Source: Tetragenococcus halophilus subsp. halophilus DSM 20339 (GTDB taxonomy: Bacteria; Bacillota; Bacilli; Lactobacillales; Enterococcaceae). From it: a stretch of 64,000 nt of DNA. Numbering within the stretch: the first letter of the stretch is position 1; each line of letters starts with the position of its first letter. Location: assembly GCF_003841405.1 (NCBI RefSeq), contig NZ_PXYA01000001.1:806001-870000 (forward strand), in the 5' to 3' direction. This document shows, piece by piece, positions 26,487 to 36,202 of this stretch. Below the pieces are notes generated by a model. The model had not been told where the DNA came from. It saw nothing but the letters and a program-made list of their open reading frames with translations, and did not search any database. The position numbers and the translations under genes were made by a program.

Positions 26487-27338
26487 ATGGCAATACCAAC
26501 ATTTCAACTAAGTGATGGAACCTTACTACCTGCCGTCGGGTTTGGTACTTCGGGCTTAAAAGGTTCAGAAGGCATTCGCGTAATCTCTTCTGCTATCGAT
26601 CATGGCTACCGCTTACTAGATACTGGCTATAATTATGAAAATGAAGGAACACTAGGTCAAGCAGTCAAGCAATCAAGTGTAGCACGAGAAGAATTATTAC
26701 TTTCGTCTAAACTACCTGGACGTCATCACAAGTACCATGCAGCAATTTCTGCTATTCAAGAATCTTTATATCGTGCGGGTTTGGATTATTATGATCTTTA
26801 TCTTATTCACTGGCCAAATCCTAAACGTGATGAATACGTCGAAGCTTGGCAGGCACTGATCGATGCACAACGTTTCGGCCTTGTTCGTTCAATCGGTGTA
26901 TCGAATTTCTTGCCGGAACACTTGGACAAGTTAAAAAAAGAAACTGGGATTCTTCCAGCTGTAAATCAAGTTGAACTACATCCTTTGTTTAGCCAGCCCG
27001 AACAACGAGACTATCACAAAAAACATCAGATCTTAACAGAAGCCTGGAGTCCGCTAGGCGGTATTGATCATAAGTTAAGCAAACCTATTACTGAGCTACC
27101 ACTATTGGTTGATTTAGCTGAAAAATACCATAAAAATGTGGGACAAATTATTTTACGCTGGGAATACCAACTAGGGGCGCTTCCTTTACCATTATCTCGT
27201 AATCCAAAAAGGCAAACGCAAAACCTTGATATCTTTGATTTTGAATTAACAACAGACGAATTGCAACAAATCATTGCTTTAGATCAAAAAGAGGCCCGGG
27301 TTTCAGCACAAGACCCACGTACTCATGAAGAATTATAA
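26487..27338 (+). CDS. Aldo/keto reductase
   Basis: A 283-residue NADPH-dependent carbonyl reductase of the AKR5-like bacterial group. The catalytic tetrad is visible: Asp45, Tyr50 (LLDTGYNYENE), Lys75 (SSKLPG) and His108 (LIHWP). NQVELHP and the C-terminal cofactor residues are present (PLPLSRNPKRQTQN, usually P-I-P-K/G-S). AAGGAGGAA lies seven bases before the ATG at 26487; a TTG one codon earlier is less likely. It is a single gene ended by a bidirectional terminator. Substrate unknown; homologues reduce methylglyoxal or other aldehydes. Confidence 0.9.
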   Translation: MAIPTFQLSDGTLLPAVGFGTSGLKGSEGIRVISSAIDHGYRLLDTGYNYENEGTLGQAVKQSSVAREELLLSSKLPGRHHKYHAAISAIQESLYRAGLDYYDLYLIHWPNPKRDEYVEAWQALIDAQRFGLVRSIGVSNFLPEHLDKLKKETGILPAVNQVELHPLFSQPEQRDYHKKHQILTEAWSPLGGIDHKLSKPITELPLLVDLAEKYHKNVGQIILRWEYQLGALPLPLSRNPKRQTQNLDIFDFELTTDELQQIIALDQKEARVSAQDPRTHEEL

Positions 27339-27349
27339 TACCATAACGC

Positions 27350-27384
27350 AAAAAAAGCAGCTAGATGAACCAGCTGCTTTTTTT
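27350..27384 (+). terminator. Bidirectional terminator between the reductase gene and ftsX
   Basis: AAAAAAGCAGCT / AGCTGCTTTTTTT with a 9-nt loop; runs of A and T on both sides let it serve both convergent genes. Confidence 0.9.
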
Positions 27385-27394
27385 ATATCTTTTT

Positions 27395-28279
27395 CTAAAA
27401 TTTCAAGAAACGGCGCATTGAAAACGCAGAACCGACCGAACCAATGACAATACCAATAACGGCAAGTAAAAGGTTCATTTGCCAGTTAAATGATCCTGGT
27501 TGTAACAAGCTAAAGTTTGATCGTTCTAATATTGGGTTGACGAGCTCGTAAACTTTATTATATCCGGTATACATTAAAATAATCGGTATGATGGATCCTA
27601 TCAAACCGATCCACCCACCTTCAAGAAAGAACGGCCAACGGATGTAACCATTTTTAGCACCCACTAAGCGCATAACCTGAATTTCTTGTTTCCGTGTGAG
27701 AATCGTCATTCGAATCGTATTAGAAATCAAAAAGATCGCTACGATAATTAAAACAATCGAACCAATCAAGCCCCAAGTCCGTGTTCTTTGCGCAATGCTA
27801 AAAATTCTGTCGGAAAGATCTTCGCCATAAGAGGCATCATGAACATATTCGGTCATACCATTGGCTTCTTCAGTGATATCTTCTACATATTGTGGATCAT
27901 CAGCTCTAACAATAAAGACATCGAGTAAAGGATTATCTTGGTCAAACAAGTCCCAAGAATCGCCATATGAAGCTTGAACTCTTGCTAGCTCTTCATCTTT
28001 GCTGGAAAAATCAATGGATTCCACATGAGGAATTTCTTCCAAATTATTTCTTAATTCTTTTTTCTCATCTTCGTCTGTTTCATAGTTAACATAAACAGAT
28101 ACTTCGACATTGTTTTCCATATCTTGGGCCAATTTTACAGTATTTAAAATAATAACAAGAAACGCGCCCAGTAAGGCCAATGTCACAGTTACTGCTGTAA
28201 CAGAAGAAACAGTCATCCAACCATTACGCCGTAAACTTTTTAAGCTTTCTAAAACATGTTGGAAAAAATTCCTAAGCAT
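27395..28279 (-). CDS. ftsX: Cell-division ABC transporter permease FtsX
   Basis: A 294-residue membrane protein with one N-terminal helix, an extracellular domain (about 50-165) and three C-terminal helices. With FtsE it forms the complex that controls peptidoglycan hydrolases (PcsB/CwlO type) at the septum. The start at 28279 (MLRNFFQHVLESLKSLRRNG, the family's usual N-terminus) overlaps the ftsE stop by eight bases; the frame is open 17 codons further upstream inside ftsE, which I reject. MRLVGAKNGYIRWPFFLEG is the conserved FtsX C-terminal region. Confidence 0.94.
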   Translation of the reverse strand: MLRNFFQHVLESLKSLRRNGWMTVSSVTAVTVTLALLGAFLVIILNTVKLAQDMENNVEVSVYVNYETDEDEKKELRNNLEEIPHVESIDFSSKDEELARVQASYGDSWDLFDQDNPLLDVFIVRADDPQYVEDITEEANGMTEYVHDASYGEDLSDRIFSIAQRTRTWGLIGSIVLIIVAIFLISNTIRMTILTRKQEIQVMRLVGAKNGYIRWPFFLEGGWIGLIGSIIPIILMYTGYNKVYELVNPILERSNFSLLQPGSFNWQMNLLLAVIGIVIGSVGSAFSMRRFLKF

Positions 28280-28958
28280 CGTATCCATACTCCCCTTCCG
28301 CTTGGTCTCGAATGATTTTACCATTTTCAATAGCGATCACTCGGTGTCGAATCGTATTTACAATGGTTCTGTTATGCGTAGCCATAACAACGGTTGTTCC
28401 TTGAGCATTAATACGATCTAATAATCTCATGATTTCCCAGGAAATTTCTGGATCCAAGTTTCCCGTCGGTTCGTCAGCAATCAAAACTTGAGGTGTATTT
28501 ACAATCGCACGTGCAATAGAAACACGTTGTTGTTCTCCACCAGATAACTGATTTGGAAATACGCGAGCCTTATGTTTTAAACCGACCATCTCTAAAACAT
28601 CATTAACCCGTTTTTTTACCTCTCTAGGTCTACGTCCAATCACTTGCATAGCATAAGCAACATTTTCATAAACTGTTTTTCTTTCCAACAATTTATAATC
28701 TTGGAATACTACGCCAATTTCACGACGTAAATAAGGCACTTCACGATTTTTAATTTTCATCAAATCATAATCTGCAATCTGCAAATCGCCGCTAGTCGGT
28801 TTTTCTTCCCGATATATTAATTTAACAAATGTTGATTTCCCAGCGCCAGAAGGACCAACAACATAGACAAATTCCCCTTGGTCGATCGAAATCGAAAGCC
28901 CACGGATAGCTGCTGTGCCATTCGAATATTTTTTGGTTACATCCTTCATTTCAATCAT
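28272..28958 (-). CDS. ftsE: Cell-division ATP-binding protein FtsE
   Basis: A 228-residue ABC ATPase. Walker A GPSGAGKST (about 36-44), Q loop VFQDYKLLERKTVYEN, signature LSGGEQQRVSIARAI and Walker B VLIADEPTGNLDP are intact. It couples ATP turnover to FtsX-dependent activation of cell-wall hydrolases during division. Overlaps ftsX by eight bases. The gene order prfB-ftsE-ftsX is standard for this group. Very secure. Confidence 0.95.
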   Translation of the reverse strand: MIEMKDVTKKYSNGTAAIRGLSISIDQGEFVYVVGPSGAGKSTFVKLIYREEKPTSGDLQIADYDLMKIKNREVPYLRREIGVVFQDYKLLERKTVYENVAYAMQVIGRRPREVKKRVNDVLEMVGLKHKARVFPNQLSGGEQQRVSIARAIVNTPQVLIADEPTGNLDPEISWEIMRLLDRINAQGTTVVMATHNRTIVNTIRHRVIAIENGKIIRDQAEGEYGYDA

Positions 28959-29064
28959 GGCTATCTCTCCTAAACATTTTTAGTCACACCGCTTCATTAT
29001 AGCATGTAAATATTTCATTGGTTTTTCTTGAAGTTACATTTTCTTTTCAATTTAATGACTTTTC

Positions 29065-30175
29065 TCAATCTTTATTGTTTAACTCCATCTTCAAATAGGC
29101 ATCGATAAACTCATCAATTTGACCATCCATAACTGCTTCGGTATTGCCTGTTTCATGATCTGTACGATGGTCTTTGACCATTTGATATGGGTGAAAAACA
29201 TAGGAACGAATTTGCGATCCCCAACCAATTTCAAGCTGTTCTCCACGCAAGGCAGCTTGCTCTTGTTCTTGTTTTTCGCGTTCTTGTTGATACAATTTCG
29301 CTTTTAACATATTCATCGCTTGTTCTCGATTTTTTATTTGAGAACGTTGCGCTTGACTGGCTGCCACCGTACCGGTCGGCAAGTGGGTAATCCGTACAGC
29401 CGATTCTGTTTTATTGATATGTTGTCCACCAGCCCCACTAGCACGATAGGTGTCTATTTTCAGTTCATCCGGATTGATTTCAATAGCAATAGATTCATCC
29501 ATTTCTGGCATTACTTCAATCGAGCAAAATGATGTATGACGTCTTTTAGCTGAATCAAAGGGAGAAATACGGACCAGCCGGTGTACACCTTTTTCTGATT
29601 TTAAAAGCCCGTAAGCATTATGACCTTTAATCAAAAGTGTCAAGCTTTTAATACCGGCTTCTTCACCTGCTTGATAATCAATCGTTTCTAATTGAAAATG
29701 ATGACTTTCAGCCCAGCGAGTATACATCCGTAACAGCATACTCCCCCAATCTTGCGACTCAGTACCACCTGCTCCTGGATGAAGCTCAACAATTGCATTA
29801 TTACGATCGTATGGTTCATCTAAAAGTAATGCCAGTTCATAGTCCGCCATTTCTTTTTGTAGTTTAACCATTTTGTCATCCAATTCAGCGGCTAAGTCGC
29901 TATCTGCTTCTTCTTGCAACATCTCAAGCAAGACTTCAGCATCTTCGACGCCTTTAGCCAAGTGATTAAAATTATCATAGGTTTCTTTTTTACGGTTATT
30001 TTCATTAATAATTCTTTGTGCTTTTTCCTGGTCGTCCCAAAAGGAAGGATCTGCCATTTGATTTTCCGCTTGTGCAATATCCTCTTCTAACTGATCAAGG
30101 TCAAAGAGACCCCCTAAAGCTAGCGATTTGTTCTTTCATCTCATCAATTTGTTTACGGATTTCTTTAAGTTCCAT
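29065..30175 (-). CDS. prfB: Peptide chain release factor 2 with programmed +1 frameshift
   Basis: Recognises UGA and UAA stop codons. The first frame starts at the ATG at 30175 and encodes 24 codons ending in CTT followed by in-frame TGA (30101-30103); a +1 shift at CTT-TGA-C enters the long frame that ends at 29065, giving a 369-residue protein. The AGGGGG enhancer at 30110-30115 lies three bases before CTT, as in other prfB genes. The body carries the GGQ motif ([12 protein letters not shown]) and the stop-recognition domain. Low RF2 makes the ribosome pause at TGA and shift, so the factor controls its own level. It lies between secA and ftsE. Confidence 0.95.
30101..30115 (-). promoter_or_regulatory. 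RF2 autoregulatory frameshift site
   Basis: On the minus strand: SD-like AGGGGG, TCT, then CTT TGA C. This is the classic prfB +1 recoding signal. Confidence 0.95.
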
Positions 30176-30231
30176 GAATGTACCTTCTTTCTTCAAACGT
30201 GGCTATCATACCATTTTTTGCTGCATTGCGC

Positions 30232-30266
30232 AAAATAAGACTGGGCAATATTGTCCAGTCTTATTT
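30232..30266 (-). terminator. Terminator of secA
   Basis: AATAAGACTGG / CCAGTCTTATT around a 10-nt loop that can partly pair, just after the secA stop. The T run is short (TATTTTG). Confidence 0.8.
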
Positions 30267-30270
30267 GTTT

Positions 30271-32784
30271 TTATTTTTTGCCATGGCAATTTTTGTATTT
30301 TTTCCCACTACCACAAGGACATGGATCATTACGTCCTACTTTTTTTACATTTACAGGCCGTTTTTTAGCGCTATTCGTATTTTCTGTATTTGTTTGTTCT
30401 GCTTCGCCCTGAGCAACTTGTTCGCGTTGTACATTTTGGCGAATTTCAGCTTTCATAAACAAACGAGTAACATCATATTCTATAGCACCAATCATATTTT
30501 CATACATGGTAAAACCTTCGCTTTGATACTCAACCAAAGGATTATTTTGTCCATAAGCACGTAAGCCAATAGATTGACGCAATTGATCCATCGCATCAAT
30601 ATGATCCGTCCATTTCGTATCAACAACACGTAAAATCACAACTTTTTCAAATTCTAACAGTTGTTCCGAGCTGTTTAATTGCTCCGTTTTTTCATCAAAT
30701 TTTTCTTGAGCAAGTTGGTATAAATAATCTGTTACTTCTTGGGCTGTTTTACCTTTTAAATCGTCTACGGTGATTGCATCTTCATTCACCAAGACACTTC
30801 CGGCAAAATCAGCAATACCTTCGTAGTTCAATTGATTTTCTTCAAATTGAGTATGACCAGCAACCGCCCGTTCAATCGTACGTTTTACCATATGCATCAA
30901 GGTTTTTGATAATGATTGGTCTTCTAAGATCACTTGTTGCCGTTGTCCATAGATGACTTCACGTTGTTCGCGCATCACATCATCGTATTGTAAAACATTT
31001 TTACGTGCATCGTAGTTATTTCCTTCAACTCGTTTTTGCGCTGATTCAACTTGTCTTGATAACATTCTGCTTTGGATAACAGCATCTTCGTCATCAACTT
31101 TCATCCGATCTAAGAAGACTTTAATTCGTTCTGAACCAAAACGCTTCATCAGATCGTCTTCTAGTGATAAGTAGAATTGAGAAATACCTGGATCTCCTTG
31201 ACGCCCTGAACGGCCACGCAATTGGTTGTCGATTCGGCGTGATTCATGTCGCTCTGTACCAATAACAGCCAAGCCACCTACTTCTGCAACACCTGGCCCT
31301 AGTTTAATGTCTGTTCCACGACCAGCCATGTTCGTTGCAATAGTTACAGCACCCTTTTGTCCAGCATTTAAAATAATTTCTGCTTCTTTGAAGTGGTTTT
31401 TAGCATTTAAAACTTCATGGGGCACATTTTCCTTATCCAACATATTAGAAAGCAACTCTGAAGTTTCAACAGCTACAGTCCCTACTAGTACAGGTTGTCC
31501 TTTACGGTAACGCTCTTTGATATCTTGCGTTACAGCTTTGAACTTACTATTTAAAGTCGGATATAATAAATCTGATCGATCCTCACGAATGACCGCTTCA
31601 TTTGTTGGAATTTGGATAACTTCCATATTATAAATTTCGCGGAATTCTTCTTCTTCAGTTTTAGCTGTACCTGTCATCCCTGCAAGCTTATTATACATAC
31701 GGAAAAAGTTTTGGAAAGTGATTGAAGCCATTGTTTTAGTTTCATCTTCAATATCTACGCCTTCTTTAGCTTCAATCGCTTGATGCAAACCATCGGAATA
31801 ACGACGCCCTTCCATTATACGTCCAGTAAACTGGTCTACAATCATTACCTTTCCATCTTGTACAACATAATCATTATCCCGAATCATGATATAATTTGCG
31901 CGTAGGGCTTGATCTAAGTAGTGAGTTAAAGCAGCATTTTCGATATTATAAAGATTTTCCAAGCCAAAATTTTCTTCTGCTTTTTCTATACCGTCTTCTG
32001 TAAGACTGATTGTTTTTGATTGTACATCAATTTTATAGTCATCTTCTTCTTTCAAACGTTTAACAAAATTATCAGTACGTAAGTAAAGAGCGGTTGATTT
32101 TTCTGCCTGTCCAGAAATGATCAACGGCGTTCTTGCTTCATCGATTAAAATCGAATCAACCTCATCCACGATTGCATAGTTAAGTGGACGCTGAACCATT
32201 TGCTTAGGATAAACCACCATGTTATCTCTTAAGTAGTCAAAACCTATTTCACTGTTTGTACTATAGGTAATATCGCTATAATAAGCAGCTCGTTTTTCTT
32301 CTGTGGTTTTAGAGTTAACATTTAAACCTACTGTAAGCCCTAAAAAGTTATACAATTCGCCCATTTCAGTAGAGTCACGAGAAGCTAGATAGTCATTGAC
32401 AGTTACCACGTGAACACCCTTTTGCGATAAGGCATTCAAATAAACAGGCATCGTTGCTGTCAACGTTTTTCCTTCCCCTGTACGCATTTCAGAAATATTT
32501 CCTTCGTGCAAAACAATAGCACCCATCAACTGTACTCTGAAAGGGTATAAACCTAGTACTCGCTTAGCTGCTTCACGTACAACAGCAAAAGCTTCTGTTA
32601 ACAAATCATCTAATGTTTCACCATTATTGTAACGTTGCTTAAATTCATCTGTTTTTTGTCGTATTTCTTCATCAGACAAAGCACTCATTTCGTCCGCTAA
32701 CGCTTCGATTTTGTTAGCCATACGGCCGAGGCGTTTGATTTCTTTTTTATCATTTTCAATCAATGTTTTAAAAAAGTTGGCCAT
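30271..32784 (-). CDS. secA: Protein translocase ATPase SecA
   Basis: Motor that drives secretory proteins through SecYEG; SecG is encoded at 54022-54258. The 837 residues include Walker [12 protein letters not shown], Walker [16 protein letters not shown], the helical wing and scaffold, and a C-terminal zinc motif [14 protein letters not shown]. The start [10 protein letters not shown] at 32784 follows AAGGAG; the frame is open 22 codons further up, but that lies across a palindromic leader and is rejected. The 12-base perfect hairpin just upstream may affect expression. Order hpf-secA-prfB is typical for the group. Confidence 0.95.
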   Translation of the reverse strand: MANFFKTLIENDKKEIKRLGRMANKIEALADEMSALSDEEIRQKTDEFKQRYNNGETLDDLLTEAFAVVREAAKRVLGLYPFRVQLMGAIVLHEGNISEMRTGEGKTLTATMPVYLNALSQKGVHVVTVNDYLASRDSTEMGELYNFLGLTVGLNVNSKTTEEKRAAYYSDITYSTNSEIGFDYLRDNMVVYPKQMVQRPLNYAIVDEVDSILIDEARTPLIISGQAEKSTALYLRTDNFVKRLKEEDDYKIDVQSKTISLTEDGIEKAEENFGLENLYNIENAALTHYLDQALRANYIMIRDNDYVVQDGKVMIVDQFTGRIMEGRRYSDGLHQAIEAKEGVDIEDETKTMASITFQNFFRMYNKLAGMTGTAKTEEEEFREIYNMEVIQIPTNEAVIREDRSDLLYPTLNSKFKAVTQDIKERYRKGQPVLVGTVAVETSELLSNMLDKENVPHEVLNAKNHFKEAEIILNAGQKGAVTIATNMAGRGTDIKLGPGVAEVGGLAVIGTERHESRRIDNQLRGRSGRQGDPGISQFYLSLEDDLMKRFGSERIKVFLDRMKVDDEDAVIQSRMLSRQVESAQKRVEGNNYDARKNVLQYDDVMREQREVIYGQRQQVILEDQSLSKTLMHMVKRTIERAVAGHTQFEENQLNYEGIADFAGSVLVNEDAITVDDLKGKTAQEVTDYLYQLAQEKFDEKTEQLNSSEQLLEFEKVVILRVVDTKWTDHIDAMDQLRQSIGLRAYGQNNPLVEYQSEGFTMYENMIGAIEYDVTRLFMKAEIRQNVQREQVAQGEAEQTNTENTNSAKKRPVNVKKVGRNDPCPCGSGKKYKNCHGKK

Positions 32785-32814
32785 TCTTATTAAAATCTCC
32801 TTTATTAAAAACAA

Positions 32815-32842
32815 TTTAAAAACAGTGAAAACTGTTTTTAAA
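32815..32842 (-). promoter_or_regulatory. Perfect palindromic hairpin in the secA leader
   Basis: TTTAAAAACAGT / ACTGTTTTTAAA, 12-base perfect arms with a four-base loop, followed on the minus strand by TTGTTTTT and then the secA ribosome site about 15 bases on. It looks like a terminator or an operator placed between promoter and start codon. Confidence 0.65.
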
Positions 32843-32882
32843 TGACTCATTTACTTATCATTTACTAGAAAGTCTTCACTAT

Positions 32883-32911
32883 ATTTTAGCATTTGTTTTA
32901 TTTGATTGCTA
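32883..32911 (-). promoter_or_regulatory. Candidate secA promoter
   Basis: Minus strand TAGCAA (32906-32911), 17-base spacer, TGC-TAAAAT extended -10 (32883-32888). The -35 is poor. The start of transcription would lie upstream of the leader hairpin. Confidence 0.4.
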
Positions 32912-32964
32912 CCGTTTTGTGAAAGCTTAACAACGATTTTCATATACTTTAATAATCTAACATG

Positions 32965-32993
32965 AAAAAGCTCATAGAACAATTCTATGAGCC
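32965..32993 (-). terminator. Second terminator downstream of hpf
   Basis: GGCTCATAGAA / TTCTATGAGC with a short loop and TTTTT on the minus strand, in tandem with the stronger hairpin at 33019-33054. Confidence 0.75.
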
Positions 32994-33018
32994 TTATATT
33001 AGTAAAAATTTCAAAAAG

Positions 33019-33054
33019 TACGCAAAGACTTCAGTTAACTGAAGTCTTTGCGTA
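33019..33054 (-). terminator. Terminator of hpf (36-base perfect palindrome)
   Basis: TACGCAAAGACTTCAGTT and its exact complement without a loop, followed by ACTTTTTG on the minus strand, nine bases after the hpf stop. Confidence 0.85.
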
Positions 33055-33062
33055 TTTAAATA

Positions 33063-33617
33063 TTAGTCTGTTTCAATTAAACCGTATTTCCCATCTTTAC
33101 GACGGTAAACGATACTGGTTCCTGTCGTATCCGCATCTTCAAAAATGAAAAAGTTATGTCCTAACATATTCATTTGTAAAACAGCTTCTTCACTATCCAT
33201 TGGTTTTAATGAAAGACGTTTTGTACGAACGATGTCAAGGTCGGAGCCATTATTTTCTTCTGGCTCTTCATCTTCAAAAAAGACTTCTTGATTAGCTTCA
33301 GGTTTGGATGCTTCACGTTTTTTCCGATTAATTTTTGTTTTAAATTTACGGACTTGGCGTTCCAATTTATCAACAACTAAGTCGATACTTCCGTATAAAT
33401 CAGGCGAAGTTTCTTCAGCGCGCAAGACGAGATAAGGTAGTGGAATCGTTACTTCCGCTTTAGCCGTTTTCTCCGTGTAAACTTTTAAATTTACATGAGC
33501 TGTTGCTTCAGGCACGTCATTAAAATAACGTTCTAATTTACCAACTTTTTTCTCCACATAATCGCGAATCGCCTGAGTAACTTCTATATTTTCTCCTCGA
33601 ACATTGTAACTGAACAT
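33063..33617 (-). CDS. hpf: Ribosome hibernation promoting factor, long form
   Basis: A 184-residue long HPF that pairs 70S ribosomes into inactive 100S dimers in stationary phase or stress. The N-terminal RaiA-like domain (1-100) binds the small subunit; a linker rich in E ([11 protein letters not shown]) and the C-terminal dimerisation domain (about 125-184, [20 protein letters not shown]) follow. The start [13 protein letters not shown] at 33617 has GGGG eight bases upstream; a GTG/ATG six codons earlier would disrupt the known N-terminus. A strong promoter lies at 33684-33712. Confidence 0.94.
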   Translation of the reverse strand: MFSYNVRGENIEVTQAIRDYVEKKVGKLERYFNDVPEATAHVNLKVYTEKTAKAEVTIPLPYLVLRAEETSPDLYGSIDLVVDKLERQVRKFKTKINRKKREASKPEANQEVFFEDEEPEENNGSDLDIVRTKRLSLKPMDSEEAVLQMNMLGHNFFIFEDADTTGTSIVYRRKDGKYGLIETD

Positions 33618-33683
33618 AACAATTGCCCCTTTCATCTGCCAATTAAAGAAGATAAAAAAGTTCTTTTTCCTCTTCTTATATTC

Positions 33684-33712
33684 ATTATATCGAACTTTGG
33701 TATAAATGCAAA
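33684..33712 (-). promoter_or_regulatory. Sigma-A-type promoter of hpf
   Basis: Minus strand TTTGCA (33707-33712), 17-base spacer, TATAAT (33684-33689), about 65 bases before the hpf start. It overlaps nothing but the tail of the comFC downstream region. Confidence 0.8.
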
Positions 33713-33740
33713 AGAAATCGTTAACAATTTTAACTTCTTT

Positions 33741-34418
33741 TTAACGAGCAAGAGAAAAAGTATGAAGCACTTTTGGTTGATAAGTTTGTAATATTTCAGC
33801 AGCGTGAAAGAGCGTTCTACCAGTCGTATAAACATCATCTACCAATAATACTTTTTGATTTTTTATCTTAGTCATATTTTCTGTTGCTCTAAAGGCTTGA
33901 GGCGCCGCTAAGCGCTCTTGCCGGCTTTTTTCAGATTGTGGCGCATTATTTAATTTTTTTACTAATAATTTTTGCGTTTTAATGCCGGCTGCTTGCAAAA
34001 AAGCTTCTACTTGATTAAATCCTCGCTGGAAAAATCGTTTTTCAGACAAAGGAACACTACACACGATCCAATCTTTTTTATGAGAAAAGTAGTGTTGAAT
34101 TTCAGTTATAAATGTTTTTCTTAAACGAAAATCTCCTAAAAATTTGTATTGGTAAATCCACTCTTTGAAAGCTTCATCATAAGAAAATAAAGCTTGGTGG
34201 CAAAAATCATAGTACGGATATCTTTGTTGCCATTGTTGGCACTCATCACACATACTTGTCCATCCTGGATTAGCACAAGTAGGACAAGCAGGACTTGTGA
34301 TTTGCTCAAATTTTTCTTGGCAAAGATAACAACGCTGACTACTTATAGAAAAAGGAAAAAGTAGTTCTTTAACAGTCAGATTACGAATAATTTCACACTG
34401 GCAATAACTACATCTCAT
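33741..34418 (-). CDS. comFC: Competence protein ComFC (phosphoribosyltransferase-like)
   Basis: A 225-residue protein needed for DNA uptake in competent cells. Cysteine pairs near the N-terminus (CSYCQC, CYLC, CPTC, CDEC) form zinc fingers and the C-terminal half is a type I phosphoribosyltransferase fold with LLVDDVYTTGRTL. The ATG at 34418 overlaps the comFA stop (ATGA), so translation is coupled; four extra codons upstream in frame are ignored. No other com genes are in the window, and whether this species is naturally competent is unknown. Ends without a clear terminator before the hpf promoter. Confidence 0.9.
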   Translation of the reverse strand: MRCSYCQCEIIRNLTVKELLFPFSISSQRCYLCQEKFEQITSPACPTCANPGWTSMCDECQQWQQRYPYYDFCHQALFSYDEAFKEWIYQYKFLGDFRLRKTFITEIQHYFSHKKDWIVCSVPLSEKRFFQRGFNQVEAFLQAAGIKTQKLLVKKLNNAPQSEKSRQERLAAPQAFRATENMTKIKNQKVLLVDDVYTTGRTLFHAAEILQTYQPKVLHTFSLAR

Positions 34419-35722
34419 GACGCGATCCACTCCTTAGCCAAGCGATTCATTTTCTTGATCTCCTCACAAGCATCTCGGATAGCTTGTGTTTGTTGATTAT
34501 AAAAAAAGACCACCTGTCCATGTTGATAGCTTCCCTTACGATCAACACGACCTGCAATTTGTACCAAAGCTGATTTACTATAAATTTTATGATTTGCTCC
34601 CATAACTATGACAGAAATATGTTCAAAAGTCACACCACGCTCAAGAATCGTAGTACAAAATAAAACACGGTAGATGCCATCGCGCATATTTTGAACTTTT
34701 TCTTCTCTTTGTTTATCCAAAGAAGAGACACAGTCCATTTTTGTTGAGGAAAAAAAGAGACTTACCTTTTTGTATAAATTCTGCATGTAGCTAATGCTAG
34801 GACAAAAAACGAGTACATCATTATCTTCTAATAGTTTTTTTAAATAAGCTACAAATTTCTTTATCTTCCAATTTGAGTAATAACAATGCTGCCAACTTTC
34901 ATACCAAATTAATTGAGGAACAACTAAGGGTCGTTCGTGAAAGCGAATAGGTAATTTTTCAATACAAAAAGTCTTTTTTAAAGAACTTAATAGATGATTA
35001 GGTGGGGTCGCACTTAAATAAATATATTTTCCATCTTTTTTTAAGGCGTTTTTCTGAGCAAATGCCAATGTTTTATCTCCTTCATAAGGAAAAGCATCCA
35101 CTTCATCAATGATCAATAAATCGAAAGCCTGATAAAAATGCAGCAACTGATGAGTAGTACAAATAGTCAAAGCATTATAACGGTACTTTTGCTCAGAATC
35201 ACCATATAAAAGTAAAGTTTCTTCCTCTGGAAAAACTTCATTGATCCGTGGGTACAGTTCTCGGCAAACATCAATCCTAGGAGAAGAAATTGCTAAGCGC
35301 CCACCATTTTGTAAACAATCACGCACAACTGAAAAAATCATTTCCGTCTTTCCTGAACCTGTAACGGCCCATATCAGTGTATTTTTACCCTTTTGATAAT
35401 TCTTTAAAATATTGTCTGACACCTTTTGTTGTGCTGGCGTTAACTTTCCTCGCCAAGTAAAACAAACCTCGCGCGGCGTCTTCTTTGTCTCATTTTGCGT
35501 TACTAAATAAGTCTGTGTACTTAGACGACCAAATTGAATACAATAAGGACAATAGTATTCTTTACTGGATAGCTGATTTTCATTTTTGGAAAAATGACTC
35601 CCGCAGCGTTGGCAACTCACCTTATTTGTAATCAACAAAGCTTTACGACACTGAAAAGAGTCATCGAGTTGAGAAAGTTCGTCTTTTAACATACCTTTTT
35701 GTCGACCATATAATTCTTCCAT
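34415..35722 (-). CDS. comFA: Competence DNA translocation helicase ComFA
   Basis: A 435-residue DEAD-like helicase that helps pull single-stranded DNA through the membrane channel. It has an N-terminal four-cysteine zinc site (CQRCGSH, YYCPYC at about 38-75), Walker A AVTGSGKTE, Walker B IIDEVDAFP, SATPP (motif III) and the C-terminal helicase motif QIAGRVDRKG. GAGGTG lies six bases before the ATG at 35722; an in-frame GTG three codons earlier overlaps that site. Coupled to comFC by ATGA. Intact. Confidence 0.92.
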   Translation of the reverse strand: MEELYGRQKGMLKDELSQLDDSFQCRKALLITNKVSCQRCGSHFSKNENQLSSKEYYCPYCIQFGRLSTQTYLVTQNETKKTPREVCFTWRGKLTPAQQKVSDNILKNYQKGKNTLIWAVTGSGKTEMIFSVVRDCLQNGGRLAISSPRIDVCRELYPRINEVFPEEETLLLYGDSEQKYRYNALTICTTHQLLHFYQAFDLLIIDEVDAFPYEGDKTLAFAQKNALKKDGKYIYLSATPPNHLLSSLKKTFCIEKLPIRFHERPLVVPQLIWYESWQHCYYSNWKIKKFVAYLKKLLEDNDVLVFCPSISYMQNLYKKVSLFFSSTKMDCVSSLDKQREEKVQNMRDGIYRVLFCTTILERGVTFEHISVIVMGANHKIYSKSALVQIAGRVDRKGSYQHGQVVFFYNQQTQAIRDACEEIKKMNRLAKEWIAS

Positions 35723-35748
35723 ATTTATCACCTCAATGATAAATACGC

Positions 35749-35787
35749 AAAAAAAGCAGAAGTCTTTTTTTGACTCCTGCCTTTTTC
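35749..35787 (-). terminator. Terminator of the PTS IIB gene
   Basis: GGCAGGAGTC / GACTTCTGCT around an A7 loop, followed by TTTTTTT on the minus strand. Confidence 0.85.
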
Positions 35788-35795
35788 AATATTTT

Positions 35796-36116
35796 TTATT
35801 CATCAAGTAAATTAAGTGCTTGGTTTAAAACATTTTCACCATTCATCATTCCATAATCTGACATATCGATTACATCTACCGGAATTTGTTTAGATGCTAA
35901 TTTCTTTTCAAAATCAGCCTTCATAAAGCGAACTTGTGGGCCCAATAATAAAACATTTACATCTTTATTTTCTAATTGTGTATCTGCTTCTGATGAAGAT
36001 ACTGCAAAGATATCTGAGTCAATTTCTTTTTCTTCAGCAGCCTTTTGCATTTTAGTCACCAACAAACTTGTACTCATCCCAGCAGAACATACGAGCATAA
36101 TTGTTTTTTTTGCCAT
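35796..36116 (-). CDS. PTS lactose/cellobiose-type IIB subunit (orphan)
   Basis: A 106-residue cytoplasmic IIB protein. The phosphocysteine loop is VCSAGMSTS with Cys10; VNVLLLGPQVRF and PVDVIDMSDYGMMNGE are family motifs. It would pass phosphate from a IIA to a sugar on a IIC. No IIA or IIC gene is adjacent, so it either serves a distant IIC or has a regulatory role. Start at 36116 after GGAGG; the frame is open 13 more codons upstream without support. Single gene with its own terminator. Confidence 0.88.
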   Translation of the reverse strand: MAKKTIMLVCSAGMSTSLLVTKMQKAAEEKEIDSDIFAVSSSEADTQLENKDVNVLLLGPQVRFMKADFEKKLASKQIPVDVIDMSDYGMMNGENVLNQALNLLDE

Positions 36117-36202
36117 GATAAATCTCCCCTCCACTTTTAAAACTAAAAACAACAAAGTATATCTTTAATTATAAAGTTTTTGCAACCATTGTCAACGTTT
36201 CC

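Noticed and set aside
30058-30175. prfB appearing to start at 30057 with a separate tiny upstream gene
   Set aside because: The upstream codons, AGGGGG and CTT-TGA-C are the standard RF2 frameshift; it is one gene, not two.
30018-30564. Plus-strand frames of 116 and 128 codons near prfB/secA
   Set aside because: Antisense to prfB, the secA terminator and the secA end; low-complexity hydrophobic translations.
35796-36116. Part of a broken PTS operon
   Set aside because: The IIB gene is intact with its own ribosome site and terminator, and no IIA/IIC debris is visible on either side.
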